A model generated the notes under the pieces. The model was given only the letters and a program-made list of their open reading frames with translations. It did no database searches and had not been told where the DNA came from. The translations under genes were made by a program, and so were the position numbers. From Gnetum montanum (lineage: Eukaryota; Streptophyta; Gnetopsida; Gnetales; Gnetaceae): DNA of 64,000 nt. The DNA lies in the NCBI GenBank assembly GCA_015680685.1, contig MNCI01000885.1:368421-432420 (forward strand), in the 5' to 3' direction. This document shows, piece by piece, positions 1 through 10,989 of this stretch; positions within the stretch are counted from its first letter, which is position 1; each line of letters opens with the position of its first letter.

Positions 1-455
1 TGTTCATATAAATGAGATCTAAATATTGAAAAGAATTTACCATTTGCACATTAGTACCTCTAAAATATAAGTTATGACAATTATTTATGATACCCCAATC
101 ATCAATTTGGTTTTTTCCATACTTGAAGATTAGATGAACAACAATAATTTTCTAAAATTTGGAATATATTTTGTATACCTTCTATAGTAGTGGAGATCAA
201 GGTAGCATCATTTTCATATTTAAAAAATCACTATTTTATATCCAATTTTGATAGCATGACTATCTTGCCCACTACATAACCATACTTGCATTTCATCCAT
301 AAAGATACAAAAAAGAGTTGGAGCAAGTAGAAAACCTTGCTTAGCTCCAATTTTACTATAGAATTGAACCTTTTTTTCTAAATTACTATCTATAATTTCA
401 ATAATCACTTTCTCATACAATCTTTGAGTTGCTACAATGGCCCCACTATGAATAC
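1..455 (-). pseudogene. LINE (non-LTR) reverse transcriptase fragment, runs off the left edge
   Basis: Read on the minus strand, this aligns throughout with the LINE RT at 60273-60760. The shared order is RLYEKVIIEI, then KIGAKQGFLLAPTLFCIF (RT palm with its Pro-Leu-Leu core), then the position of the YVDD active-site box and the ENYC-like thumb region. Here the YVDD box is lost (it reads as Tyr-Glu-Asn-Asp) and a stop lies just before it. The 5' limit is near 455, where similarity to the better copy stops. The other end lies outside the window. It is a dead remnant; the reading is inferred from its relative inside the window and from the general LINE RT pattern. Confidence 0.75.
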
Positions 456-1060
456 TAAAAAAATATAAAGTTTGATTTTAAATTGCTATTTTTCAAGGAT
501 GTGAAATTTTGTGTCCACTTTCTTTTCTTTATCTTCCTTATCTCTTTAGCCCTCAAAATTGCTTTACATTTGAGCTAAAATTATACTTAACAAGAAAATA
601 CAAGTGTTCCTTATTCAAAGTAACTACAAATAAATTTAAATATGCACATATGTAGCACTTTTACTGAATCTAAAATTAATTTCATGATCTATTTTGAACC
701 TCTCATTTACAATAAGATTTCCATATATTAGTAGTTTTATTTTAATGTGTAACTTTGACCTAGTTGTGAAATTTCCATACATCAACTAGATTTCTATATA
801 TATTAGTAGATTCCATCTAAAAGAAAAGTTAATTAGATGGAATCATTTTGATCATTCTTCAAAAATATTAATTTGAATCAACAAAATAAAAAAGAAAACT
901 CACATTCAGAGGGGAAAATGATTAAACTCACAACCTTCATTTCGAAATTTAAGTATTTTATCATAAGATCATAGATTTTATTACATAAATTTTTTGTTTT
1001 TAATCTATCTAAGCCATAGTCCTATTGTTATTTAGAAAATGATAAGATCAATGTAAAAAT
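456..1060. other. AT-rich spacer, nothing recognised
   Basis: No reading frame, repeat arm or RNA-like structure stands out. The stretch separates two minus-strand LINE fragments that cannot belong to one element, because the RT piece lies on the wrong side of the 3' end. Confidence 0.5.
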
Positions 1061-1064
1061 AATA

Positions 1065-1515
1065 AAATGGAATAAAGTTTTATTAGGTCCAAAGACCCAT
1101 AGGATCTATTAGACAAATATTACATTTTTATGAAAAATAAAGATAGACTCTACAAATTGACCAAGTACCAATGGGGCATCAAAAACAAATCATATAGGCC
1201 TTTTGTTGTAACATTATAATGCTGTCTCAAAAGGATAGTCATAGAATAAGAAAGAAATGCATGTAAGTGATATTGAATGGCTCTTAATATGGACAACCTA
1301 CAAATGCACTCTTCTTAGGAGAGTTAAACCTATCTTTCACTTTTAATTCTAAAATGATGAGAACTTAAGTGAAACTTGGTAATAGCATTTCGATACTTGA
1401 TGGGAATATTAACTCAGAGATAGTGAGCTTCTATATCTAGTTAATTAGATCTAATGTGATGTAAATAAAATTGCCTCTTTTCTTCTGCATTAGTCCATAT
1501 TTGTGTTAAAACTTT
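1065..1515 (-). mobile_element. LINE 3' end, 5'-truncated
   Basis: The reverse complement matches 61270-61680 in order: the block around TTTACATCACATTAGATCTAA, the ATCAAGTATCGAAATGCTAT block, the TTCTCATCATTTTAGAATTA block and the terminal CTAATAGATCCTATGGGTCT block. It is therefore the C-terminal coding and 3' untranslated part of the LINE family at 60250-61680. 5' truncation is the usual fate of LINE copies. No open frame remains. Confidence 0.75.
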
Positions 1516-1784
1516 CTACTTGACTATTTGGCTAATATGCTAATAAAAACATATCAAAGGAGATTGTAGGTAATGTCATGCTTGCACATTCATTTACTTG
1601 TATGTAAATGTCTCAACATGCATGTATATGTAAAGGAACATGTGTAAGCATAATAAGAAAACTAAGTGTGAATAGCTCACAATGTCAATAGTTTAATATT
1701 GATTATAAAGCTTGTTTTTCCAAAGAATTAAGTGATAATTTGAGCTACCTCTCATTAAATAAAATTTTCCATGACATTTGTTAA

Positions 1785-2035
1785 GTCTTCAATTTTATGT
1801 TGAGTAATTGGCGTAGCTATTACATACCTATAATAATTGCCATGATGATAATTATTTATTTTCTATGACAATGCATAGCTAACTCATAATTAACATGGCA
1901 ATGGTTGACCCTTAAATTTTTTGTTAGCAATTGGCTGACCTATTACATACCCTTAATAATTTTGGTGGAACTGTTCATCCTTTGGCTTAGCTCTATAATG
2001 ATAGTTGCTTTCTGTGACAAAGCTTAACTAGATAT
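1785..2035. repeat. Diverged tandem duplication, about 121-bp unit
   Basis: Two successive units share GTAATTGGCGTAGCTATTAC versus GCAATTGGCTGACCTATTAC and then TTTCTATGACAATGC versus TTTCTGTGACAAAGC. The unit starts are about 121 bp apart (near 1803 and 1924). No function is apparent. The rest of 1516-2140 shows nothing recognisable. Confidence 0.5.
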
Positions 2036-2140
2036 ACGAAGGTAAGATTAAAAGATATATTTAAAAATGAAAACAAGTGTAATATTTTCTATAATAGTTC
2101 CCTCGAAAAGGTTCATGTTTGGGCCAGTGTTATAACGATG

Positions 2141-2145
2141 ATTAT
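2141..2145. repeat. Target-site duplication of element A, left
   Basis: ATTAT directly before the 5' LTR; the same five bases follow the 3' LTR at 14950-14954. Five bp is the usual target duplication for Ty3/gypsy integrases. Confidence 0.85.
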
Positions 2146-3029
2146 TGATGAGTCATTCCTAGTTGTTGCCCTCATCAATGCATCTCAACCTACCTTGACA
2201 AGGCCTTGCCGACGTAGTGTTTATGTGTTGCCTATAAATATGCATCTACCAACCACATTTATGGCAATCTAGATTTCAGTAGTACCAAGGCTCTTGCATT
2301 TTTTCTATTCAAAATTTAGAATTTTTCCCTCAGTGCCCATAGTAGGAGTCATTGAGTGTACAAATCTTTATTAAAGCATTATTGCACTTGAGCACAATAA
2401 TGTGTGTGGAAATAAAGATGAGCTTTCTAATAAACCTTGCAACACTTTGGATAGATTAGTTATTTTATTCATGCATTTTTCATTTTCAATTATTTATTAA
2501 ATGTTTTTCAATTAGTTATCAAATATTTTTCAATTATTAAATTAATAAGATAATTAAAGGAGATAGATTACGCACATAAGTACAATCTCTTTGAGCATAA
2601 CATGTATTCGCTTGGTAATCCCAACAACATTATTACTTGGTACACCTAGTAGCATAGCGCTTGATCACCCAATAGTGGATACGTGGGTTTAGGACATCCA
2701 CAAAAAGTGGGAATGGATACTTATGTTAGGATTAATTAAATGTTAGTAAATTAGTTAATTTAGATTAGTTAATCAAATTACTTTTGTCTACATTTGAACA
2801 CCTACTTATAAAACACAAAATGATAGAAATAGGATAACCTAGTTACACTTAACCATACCAACAAACATCACAAGTGTAATTAGGAAGAAAATGATTAACC
2901 TTAAGGTTATATTCACTTCCTAAAGGGCTAGTGCACTAGAAACAATAAAGTCCATGGAATTTGACTAGATCACACATGAATGCTTTGTGATTCGTATGGT
3001 TAGGCGTAGGGGTACCTCGCTGCTCATCA
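2146..3029 (+). repeat. Element A 5' LTR
   Basis: Starts TGATGAG and ends CTCATCA, a TG...CA LTR with longer terminal inverted ends. A TATA box (TATAAATA) lies at 2233-2240, inside U3/R. It pairs with the 3' LTR over its whole length, for example the block GGAGTCATTGAGTGTAC and the block CGCTTGGTAATCCC. It is shorter than the 3' LTR because part of the U3 palindromic repeat near the TATA box is missing. Confidence 0.88.
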
Positions 3030-3047
3030 TTGGCACCATTTCTAGGA
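3030..3047 (+). other. Element A primer binding site (tRNA-Asp type)
   Basis: The bases right after the LTR, TTGGCACCATTTCTAGGA, resemble the tRNA-Asp-complementary site of many Tat and Athila elements, with several C-to-T and G-to-A changes. The primer would start minus-strand DNA synthesis here. Confidence 0.7.
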
Positions 3048-3184
3048 ACTTTTGTTTGTGGAACGTGTACTATTTAGGTCTAAGCGAATATCATTAATAT
3101 CATTGTACAAACCTAAAGGTCCATATCATTCCCACTATACATAAAATTATAAAATCACACTAACAATTTCATTTTATTTTTCAA

Positions 3185-5657
3185 AATCTCTTCTTCTTCT
3201 CGCAAGCCTAAAGATACTAAACCACTGATCCCATAAGAATGCAAGGTGGTATACACTCATCTAGATGAGTTTGTGTCAAATTTCACCTTCATCCTACATT
3301 AGGATGAACAAATGTAATGACATGATATAGAGGGCAACATCATCTTGGCCCCCGATAGATCTCTGTTTGGAATACTATTTAAAACCCTTAAGAAGGTGGG
3401 CATAGTAGATCTTCATGAGGAGTACATTGTGGAAAGATACGACACTTAGAGCTATTGTCCCACTAGAACACAACATAAAAGAGATAAATGTCAGGAGAAA
3501 CTCCATGAAACTACAAAGGGGAAACATTATACTAACTCCTTGTTCCTACTAGATCAGGAGGACAATGAGGATCCTTCCTTGGAAGGTTTTCAACATGAAG
3601 ATTCTCCACCCCCTACTACTAATGACAAAGGTGTGAACCTGACCGTATGATTGACTATTCATAAACTAGGGTTAGGAAAGAGTGATATCCAAGGTAGGAA
3701 CTTGAGTAAACATCACAAAAACAAGAGATCTAAGGATGGTAATCATAATAAGCATAAGATTGATGGTAGACACGGCGATGGTAGTGGCAGTCCATCTTCC
3801 TCTTCATTCTTTTCATTTGATCTATACATTCCTCTTCATTTGATGGTTCTCATGGAAGTCATCATCGAAACAACTATGATGAAGGTGATCGATGAAATAA
3901 CAATGACTATGAAGGCCATCAAAATCAAAGAGGTAGTCAAAATCGTGATCGATGTCATCAACATAGCAATGATAATGAACCTTTATTGGTGACTCGCAGT
4001 ATGCTCAACATTGTAGAGGTAGTGAAAATCCTAGCTAGGCATATGAAGGATAGTCAAATTAAGTGCCTAGATATGAACAATATCCCAAGATTTGAGGGGG
4101 AATATAATTCTAATCTGCAAACACATCTACAAGCTTTTCAAGATGCCTATGCCTTACCAAACATAGATAACGAGTGGTAGAAACTCAAGCTTTTTCCAAG
4201 GACACTCATTAAGGAAGCTAAAAGTTAGTAACAATTGTTAGAGATGAAATTTATCCAAAGATGGAGTACCATGTTAGAACTATTTAATGACAAATATCAC
4301 AAATATTCTAGAGTGTCTAATCTGAGAAGGCAATCCAAGGCTAGAAACATGGAGCACATGAAACCTTAGATGTTGCCATGGGCTGATACTATTCACTCCT
4401 ACATCAATGCCTTGGCCATGGTTACTTTCAAAGGGAACAACTTCGCCACATCATAGATGGGCTCAAAGTAGAAACAAGAGGAACCCTTGGATGTATGCCT
4501 AAGGAAGATTGTCTAAAATGAGAGCTCATCAAATCCAAAGGTTAATTAAGCAAGTAGAAAAAGAAGAAGGTGAGCTATGAAAAATAAAATGTGTTGAAGA
4601 ATCTAATAGGGACTCTTCCATTAGAAAACAAGAGGTCTGATTTAGTGACATGGAGGAGTCACCACTTGATGAAGTGGTGAACAAAAAGACCTTACCTATC
4701 CAAACATCTATTTCTAATATTTCAGCCATGGTTGACAAGTTATGGGACTCTTTGGATGAAAAGTTTCAAATCGCTTTAAAAATTTCTTAAGAATCCAAAG
4801 AGAAAAATAGTGATTATAATTGCAGGAGGTGAAAAGAAGCTAAACATGCCTACCAAAGAGGTAAGGGCAAAGCTGCTATAGTAGAGGAAGTTGTGGAGTC
4901 TGACTCTAATGATGAAACTAAATGTGACATCTATCAATGTGAACATCCAAAGGGATGTTGCCCTATGATGTCACACTTATAAGAGTCTAGAGTGTATGCA
5001 TTGAATTCTTGCCTAGCACATAGGCAAGCTCCAAGATGATTGCCTTACCCTCAAGGAAGTCCAAGATAGTTCAACCAGCAACAACAAGCTTAGTACCCAA
5101 GTGGAGCTCCTCCAAAACTATACGAACAATACCAATAGTGGTATCAACCACAATTGTGGAGAATGCCATCGCCAAGGTAGTAGTACCCTTATGGGCAACT
5201 AGATCCATATGGGTACTATGTTTAGTAACCCATCTCCCCTAGGAGTTCTACAAGTCATGCATCATTCTAGCATCACAATTATCTTCCAAAGTACCACCGA
5301 ACACATTTACCATTTACTTGAGGAAAAAACCCATATCCATATTCTTATCATCCTCCTTATCTCTCTACACCTACAGCTTCACATTCAACTCAGTTACCTC
5401 TTGCTCCATCCATGCAGGGTGAAATTCCTTCACAACCACAACAAAAAAATGCTACAAGGGCTATACACTCACAACCAATTTTTCAACCAAGTGGTTTGGA
5501 TAATAAATTAAAGAAATGACCTTTCTTCTAGCCTAGTAGTCCTCTCCAACCCTCACAACCTACTCTAGCAATCGTCCTACATCTCCAGCGCCCTCATCCT
5601 TTACATCAAATACTTTTAAGTTCCCTTCAAACCAAGTTCCACCTAGGATCCACACTG
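3185..5657 (+). pseudogene. Element A gag
   Basis: Remnant of the structural capsid polyprotein. It follows the same order as the better-kept gag of element B: a Ser-rich N-terminus, a VVYTHLDEFVSNFTFILH block near 3250, an acidic/His-rich linker (3640-3960), then the retrotransposon capsid domain near 3990-4330 with NNIPRFEGEYN, LKLFPRTLIKEAKS and RWSTMLELFNDKY. A Cys-His knuckle of the form CxIYQCEHPKGCC lies near 4926-4965, followed by a Pro/Gln-rich tail. The original start codon appears lost (the corresponding position near 3178 reads as non-ATG). Stops, mostly TAG, occur throughout. Capsid family membership is established by motif order; the limits are approximate. Confidence 0.75.
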
Positions 5658-5659
5658 TA

Positions 5660-6250
5660 ATGGTAACTTATGTTGTTTCTAACTGGATTAAGACTGACAA
5701 TCATCCTACAAAAAGATCTAACCTAGGAATTCCACTCATCTATCTACAAATTTCTAGACAAGATCCATGCAAAGCTCTTCTTAACTCTAGTCCTAAAGTT
5801 AACCTCATGTCCCATGATATGTACAAGGCCTGGAACCTATCATGTCTTAAGAAGAGCAACATTTGTTTAGAATTAGCATATCAGTCAATTATTATCAATT
5901 TGGGATTTGTAGAGGGCATTGTGATCATAGTCTATGGGTGGTCCTATCTTGCTAATTTTCTAGTAATCAAGGTGGACAACTACAAAAGTAACTTCCCCAT
6001 CATTATGGGAATGTCTTGGTTAAGCACGGCTAATGTGCAAATGGAAATAAGGAACCTATGCTTAGAAATATCCAAGGAAAATGAGCTAGGAAAAATTGAG
6101 AAGAAGCATACTCTATGCATCATGGATAGTGATAATAGGTGCAATTGTGTGCAAAATATTTGGTCCATCATGAGCACATATATTAAGGCACGCAATCAGT
6201 GTGCACAAGAAATTAATATTCATTGGTGTTTGTTAGCAGCCACAAAGTAG
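5660..6250 (+). pseudogene. Element A aspartic protease
   Basis: Open for 196 codons, unusually long for this element. It matches the retropepsin-like protease of Tat/Athila pol: KALLNSSPKVNLMSHDMYKAW is the active-site region, but the catalytic Asp of the usual LLDLG-type motif reads Asn. NICLELAYQSI is the flap region and FPIIMGMSWLSTANV is the usual PIIxGRPFL-like segment. Element B keeps Asp at the same place (LLDLGSGVNL). An inactive enzyme remnant that once cleaved the Gag-Pol precursor. Confidence 0.75.
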
Positions 6251-6960
6251 GGGGGGCACCCAATGGTTGATAGCTAATTCAGATAGTAGCACAATATGCT
6301 TGGAGCCAACTAAGAGTCTAACATGTGCATATGTTGAAGGCATGAACAAAATTGAACAAGTTCATTCCCAACTCTCTAATGAAGATGATGATACCTATTG
6401 GGGAGAGTTGGAAATCCCTAATCACTTCAAGCAGAAGCCCTTAGAACTAAAAGCTTTACTAGCTCGTGTGGAGTATGCATTTCTAAAGAATGGTAAAAAG
6501 GTCATCATTAATGCCAAACTTGCCCCTGAACAAAAAGAAAGTTGTTGAAAGTAGTGAATAAATGGTCAACAACCTTTATGAATGACTTCTTCACCTATGG
6601 AGCTACCTTTGAGCAAGCCTTGGATTGACTTGAGCAAGTACTAAAGAGATGTGTAGAGACAAATGTACAGTTCAATTGGCAAAAGAGCCATCTCATGGTC
6701 CAAGAAGAGATTGTGCTAGGACACTAAATTTCACAAAAAGGGATTGAGGTAGGCTCAAAAAAGATAAGGGTCATCCAAGGAATGACATGCCAACTAGAGA
6801 CCATTAAAGATGTTTGGTTATTCCTTGGACATACTAGTTACTACTGGTGATTTATTGTAAATTTCTCTAAGATTGCAAAGCCATTGGTAGAACTTACAAA
6901 TAAGGATGCACCTTTCATTTGGACAAAGGAATGTGAACATGCATGCTAATAATTGAAAGA
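6251..6960 (+). pseudogene. Element A reverse transcriptase, internally deleted
   Basis: The region before RT is recognisable (LELKALLARVEYAFLKNG, then LAPEQKE at about 6515-6537, which in relatives leads into the RT fingers). Immediately after KVVNKW (about 6563) the sequence jumps to TTFMNDFFTYG at 6572, which is the FMDD active-site region. The fingers and most of the palm, roughly 150-200 residues, are therefore missing. The second half follows in order: LEQVLKRCVETNVQFNW, IVLGH, ISQKGIEV and LGHTSYYW (connection). The first catalytic Asp of FMDD is Asn. This copy cannot encode a working RT. Confidence 0.75.
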
Positions 6961-7376
6961 GAAACTTGCAGAAACACTAATCCTATGGACACCAGATTGG
7001 TCCAAACCATTCCATATCATGATATATGCATCTAACTATGCTTTGGGAGTAGTGCTCACATAGATGGATGATAAGAAACGTTCATATTATATCCATTGCC
7101 TCAGTAGAAGCATTGTGGGGGCATAGTTGAATTACACCACCATGGAAAAAGAATTAATGGCAATGGTGTATGCATTAGAAAAGTTTAGCCATTATGTGCT
7201 AGGTTATAAGATATTTGTACATACAAACTGTAGTGCAATTTGCTTCCTCATGAATAAGTTGACAGTGATCCCTCGTCTTATACAATGGCTTGTGATCTTG
7301 CAGGAATTCAATCTTACTATGGTAGATCAAAAAGAGACCGAGAATGTGGTTGCTAACCACCTCTCTCGCTTAAGAT
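6961..7376 (+). pseudogene. Element A RNase H
   Basis: The RNase H domain that would remove the RNA strand after reverse transcription. HIMIYASNYALGVVLT (near 7014-7060) is the first catalytic strand, in which both Asp residues of the usual CDASDxAxG are changed. NYTTMEKELMAMVYALEKF at 7127-7185 is the helix with the catalytic Glu retained. VHTNCSAICFLMNK is the next strand, where the usual Asp reads Asn. The domain ends with NVVANHLSRLR before a stop at about 7376. From 7127 it is free of stops. Confidence 0.8.
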
Positions 7377-8760
7377 GAAATAATAAAGAGGAGGAGAGCC
7401 CACTCTCTGATCAATTTCTAGACAAACTCCTGTTTATTGGAGTAATAAATGAACAAACACTTGAAAAACAAATATGGTTTCATGGCATCCTCACATATCT
7501 TCTCACTCAAGAGATGCCACAAGACCTGGATTTTAGGGAAAAGTAACATATCCTTCATTAGGTCAAATACTTCATGGAAATCAATGGACACCTTTACAAT
7601 GTGTGTATCGATGGCCTGATCCATTGGTATGTCCTTGATGAAGATCAACTACGTGTTCTCTAGGATGCTCATGAAGGATCATGTAGAGGCTACTATGCAG
7701 AGAGATGCACGGTCATAAAAATCCTAATGGTAGGATACTATTGGCCCATAATCTTTAAGGATGCCCACTAGTTTGACAAGTCTTGTGAATGTTGTCAACA
7801 TGATGGGGGGATGACTACTCGCATGGAAGGTCCTCAATAGTGGATTCAACCACTAGAACCTTTTGACATATGGGGCATTAACTTCATGGGTCCCATCACA
7901 ACCATGTCTAGCGAGAAAGTGTATGTTATATTTGTAGTTGACTACTACATAAAATGGGTAGAAGCAGCAACTATTACTGATTGTACATCATCCACTACTA
8001 CCAAATTTATACAACAAAATATTGTGAATAGGTTTGGGGTGCCATGTTCACTAATTTCTGATAAGGGAACTCATTTCTCCGGTGCCATATTTAGAAAATT
8101 AATGCAAAACTTGGGGGTAGAACATAAATTAACAACACCTTACCACATCTAAGACAACAATCAAGCAGAGGTAACCAAGTGGGAGATTACAAAAATACTA
8201 ACGTGAACCATTAGCAAATATAGGAAGGACTAGAGTACAAAACTTAATGATGCTCTGTAGGGTTATCATTTAACTTGGAAACTTCCTATTGGATATTCTT
8301 CCTATGAGTTAGTGTACGGAAAACTTCCAATGCTTCCAATTCAATCCAAGATCTGTACACTCTCAATAGCATATGATCTAAATCTTGACCTAAGTTGAGG
8401 ATAGAAGGAAAGATTGATCTATTTGAATGTGCTAGATGAAAATGACTTAGTGGCCCTATCCTTGAATGAGGTGAACAAGGCATTCAACAAGCAACATCAT
8501 GACCTTAGAATTTGGAAAGTAAACTTCAACCAAGAGATAAGGTTCTTTACTGGAACCCCACACATATACCCCAAAAGAAAAAATTTCAAAGATTGTGGGA
8601 GGGACCTTATATAATTGATCAAACCTTTTCCTCTAGGGCCATTATAATTCACAAACCTGATAGCCCAAATAAAAAGTAGTTTGTCAATATCCAACAAGTC
8701 AGACCTTTTCTAGAACCAAGACTAACTAGTGTAACTACCACCTTAATAGATGGACAACCA
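7377..8760 (+). pseudogene. Element A integrase
   Basis: The zinc-binding N-terminus lies at about 7660-7810 (DAHEGSCRGYYAERC, then GYYWPIIFKDAH and SCECCQ). The catalytic core follows: DIWGINFMGP near 7866 (the usual Asp of GIDF is Asn), VDYYIKWVEA, SDKGTHFSG near 8060 (Asp kept) and NNQAEVTKW near 8156 (Glu kept). The C-terminal region runs to about 8700 with the conserved YELVYGKLPMLP near 8308. It would insert the cDNA into the host chromosome. Several TAG/TAA stops and the Asp change make it inactive. Confidence 0.8.
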
Positions 8761-10860
8761 TGTTTTATTTTTTGGATCTCCTCCCTCCAACTCAATTATG
8801 GGGGAGATGTTCATCCATGTTGACCATTATCATGACCTGTCATTTTTTCTACCTTTCCTTTTTTCACATTTTTGATGTTAGAAATTTTTTATTTTTGAAT
8901 TTTTCTAATTTTATACTATTTTTAGTACCTTTTAACTTTCTTTATTATTTTACACTTTCTTATAGATTTTACTTTATTTTGTTTCCTTTTGTTTAAGTCT
9001 GGTCTTTTCTCATTTTTGCTAATAAATTTTCTTTATTATCATACGACACAATGTTGTTTTTGTTGTTTACTAATGATGGTTTATGCTTAATGTGTGATTG
9101 TCAATGTCTGATTTCTATTTTTGAATTCTGATGTTTGGTTACTTTAACATGGTTTATTTTTCATAGAATAGGCAATAAGTCCTCGTAATTTGCCCATCCA
9201 ATGAACTCTATGGTTTTCCTTGTTCTGGGAATTTGACATCCCTTCCATTAAAAGAAACTTTTAATTGATCGATGACCTGGGTAGTTTCAGAATTAGAAAG
9301 GATCCAAAGGTTTGTAAAGGGTGTGACTTCAAGGGGACTCAATACTCTTTGTACTTTCCTTCTTGCTTGAGTGCTTGAGTGTTTTCTTTATACTTCTTAC
9401 CATTCCATACCACCCAATGATAGGAAGACAAATAACATCATTGCATGGTGTGGTTCCCATTATTCAAAAAAAATGATGGGAATTCAAAGAACACTCCTTT
9501 GATATGAATAATTCCTCACATGGTGTGATTCCCATCATTAAAAAAACTATGGGAATTCAAAGCACATCCCTTGGACAAATAAAAGGGCTACGAGCACTAG
9601 TCATGGAACTTGAACAACATGCATTTATGTTTGATAGTCCCCTCTAACTAAGGCACTCTCTCTCACTTCCTACTTCTTCTTGCTTCTCTTTGTGGAATGG
9701 TGGTTGTTTTGTGGAAGCACTCTTGTGTCTCAAGTAGGTGGATCATTCTTAGAGTGGTGATGCAAAGTCACTGAAAGTAGATGGTTTTGGTTTGGATTGA
9801 GGATGGAACTTCTCGAGTCATTTTAATTACAAATTTCACAAGGGACTTCTTATGACCTTAATTTGGAACTCCATTCCACCTTCCCTATGATCCATCCATG
9901 TTGCCATAATTCACCTCACTATTGGGTTCTATGTTATGCTCTATATCCTAGTTTGATGTGTTGGGATTCTTGAGTGGATACTTTCAGGTTGGTCCTTAAC
10001 TTGTCATGATCATTAAATTGACTATGGGACCCACAGATTCCTTAATTGGGGTTATGCGATAGTCAAAAGGGCATGAGCCTACTTTGGGGAGGATGCACTT
10101 ACATAGCTTCTAGCTTGATTAATAAGGTTCCTTACCTTTGACATTGCTACAATCCTATATTTCATATTTTCCATTATGTAAACCACTTAGTACTCCTTAA
10201 TCTTTCATTGCATTCATCCATTAAATCAAATTTTCTCCATTTTTTCAAATTTATGAACTTCAATGCCCTCTTCTCATGATTTCATACTATTCTTGGTCTT
10301 CTAAGCTTTTATTTGTTCCCAATTTCATCAAAACATTCCTTGTATTTTGAAAGTTTGACCATAGTCAATGAAAGTGAATGATGACCAATAATTGCATCCT
10401 TGTTGATGCAGCCAATCACGTCAATGAGGCCTTGTTGACATAATGCAAAAATACTATATATATTTCTAGACACTTTGAAATTTTTTGTAATCTGCTCATG
10501 ACACATGGTGAACTTTTGCAATTTTTCAGAGCCCAAAACCTTCCAAAGCCCATAACTTTTAAGTCGTTTGTCCATATCACTCCATTTTTTGATCCTGCAC
10601 TTACCAGAGGTAAGAGCTTTATCATGAGGGCCACAAACCTTAAGGTTTTCAATGAAAAATTGGTAGAATTTTTTGAAAATTTTCCTATCTCCCCCAAAGG
10701 GTTAATAATCTTAACCATATATAAACATCAAGTTTTTCTAAATTAGCCCTTCCAACAACCTCTGGAATGAATTATTTATAATAACACATAAAATAAATAA
10801 TAATAAAATTTATTAAATCAGCCATAATCACAAGTTAGCTAGGTGTTACCACCCTCAAGA
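8761..10860 (+). other. Element A long non-coding region after pol
   Basis: Begins with a purine-rich tract (TATGGGGGAGATG, about 8798-8810) like those found after pol in Tat-type elements, then a T-rich stretch. It aligns in blocks with the matching region of element B (28660-29830), e.g. AAAGGGTGTGACTTCAAGG at about 9317 and GGGCATGAGCCT at 10069. The conserved block at 10067-10094 may be a structured RNA. Two overlapping antisense frames (10309-10718) are not recognised and may be chance. Confidence 0.6.
10067..10094 (+). other. Conserved block GGGCATGAGCCT...TTTGGGGAGGA (element A copy)
   Basis: Nearly identical to the block in element B at 29774-29797 and its duplicate at 47149-47172, although the surrounding sequence has diverged. 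It holds a small self-complementary core GGC-ATGA-GCC. In element B it sits in the loop of a 10-bp inverted repeat; here the outer arms are decayed. Function unknown. Confidence 0.5.
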
Positions 10861-10989
10861 GTTAAGGTCTCCCAATTGTTTTAAGGTTACACGATGATTG
10901 CTAATCCATGGTCTTATTGTGATTACAAATGACACACAAACAAAAGTGTCCATAGGAAGGATAACCCTCACAACCATGGGAGAAATGAC

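Noticed and set aside
10309-10718. Two overlapping antisense frames in element A
   Set aside because: Antisense ORFs are known in some Tat elements, but these two lie in different phases, share no recognised domain, and part of the region resembles U3.
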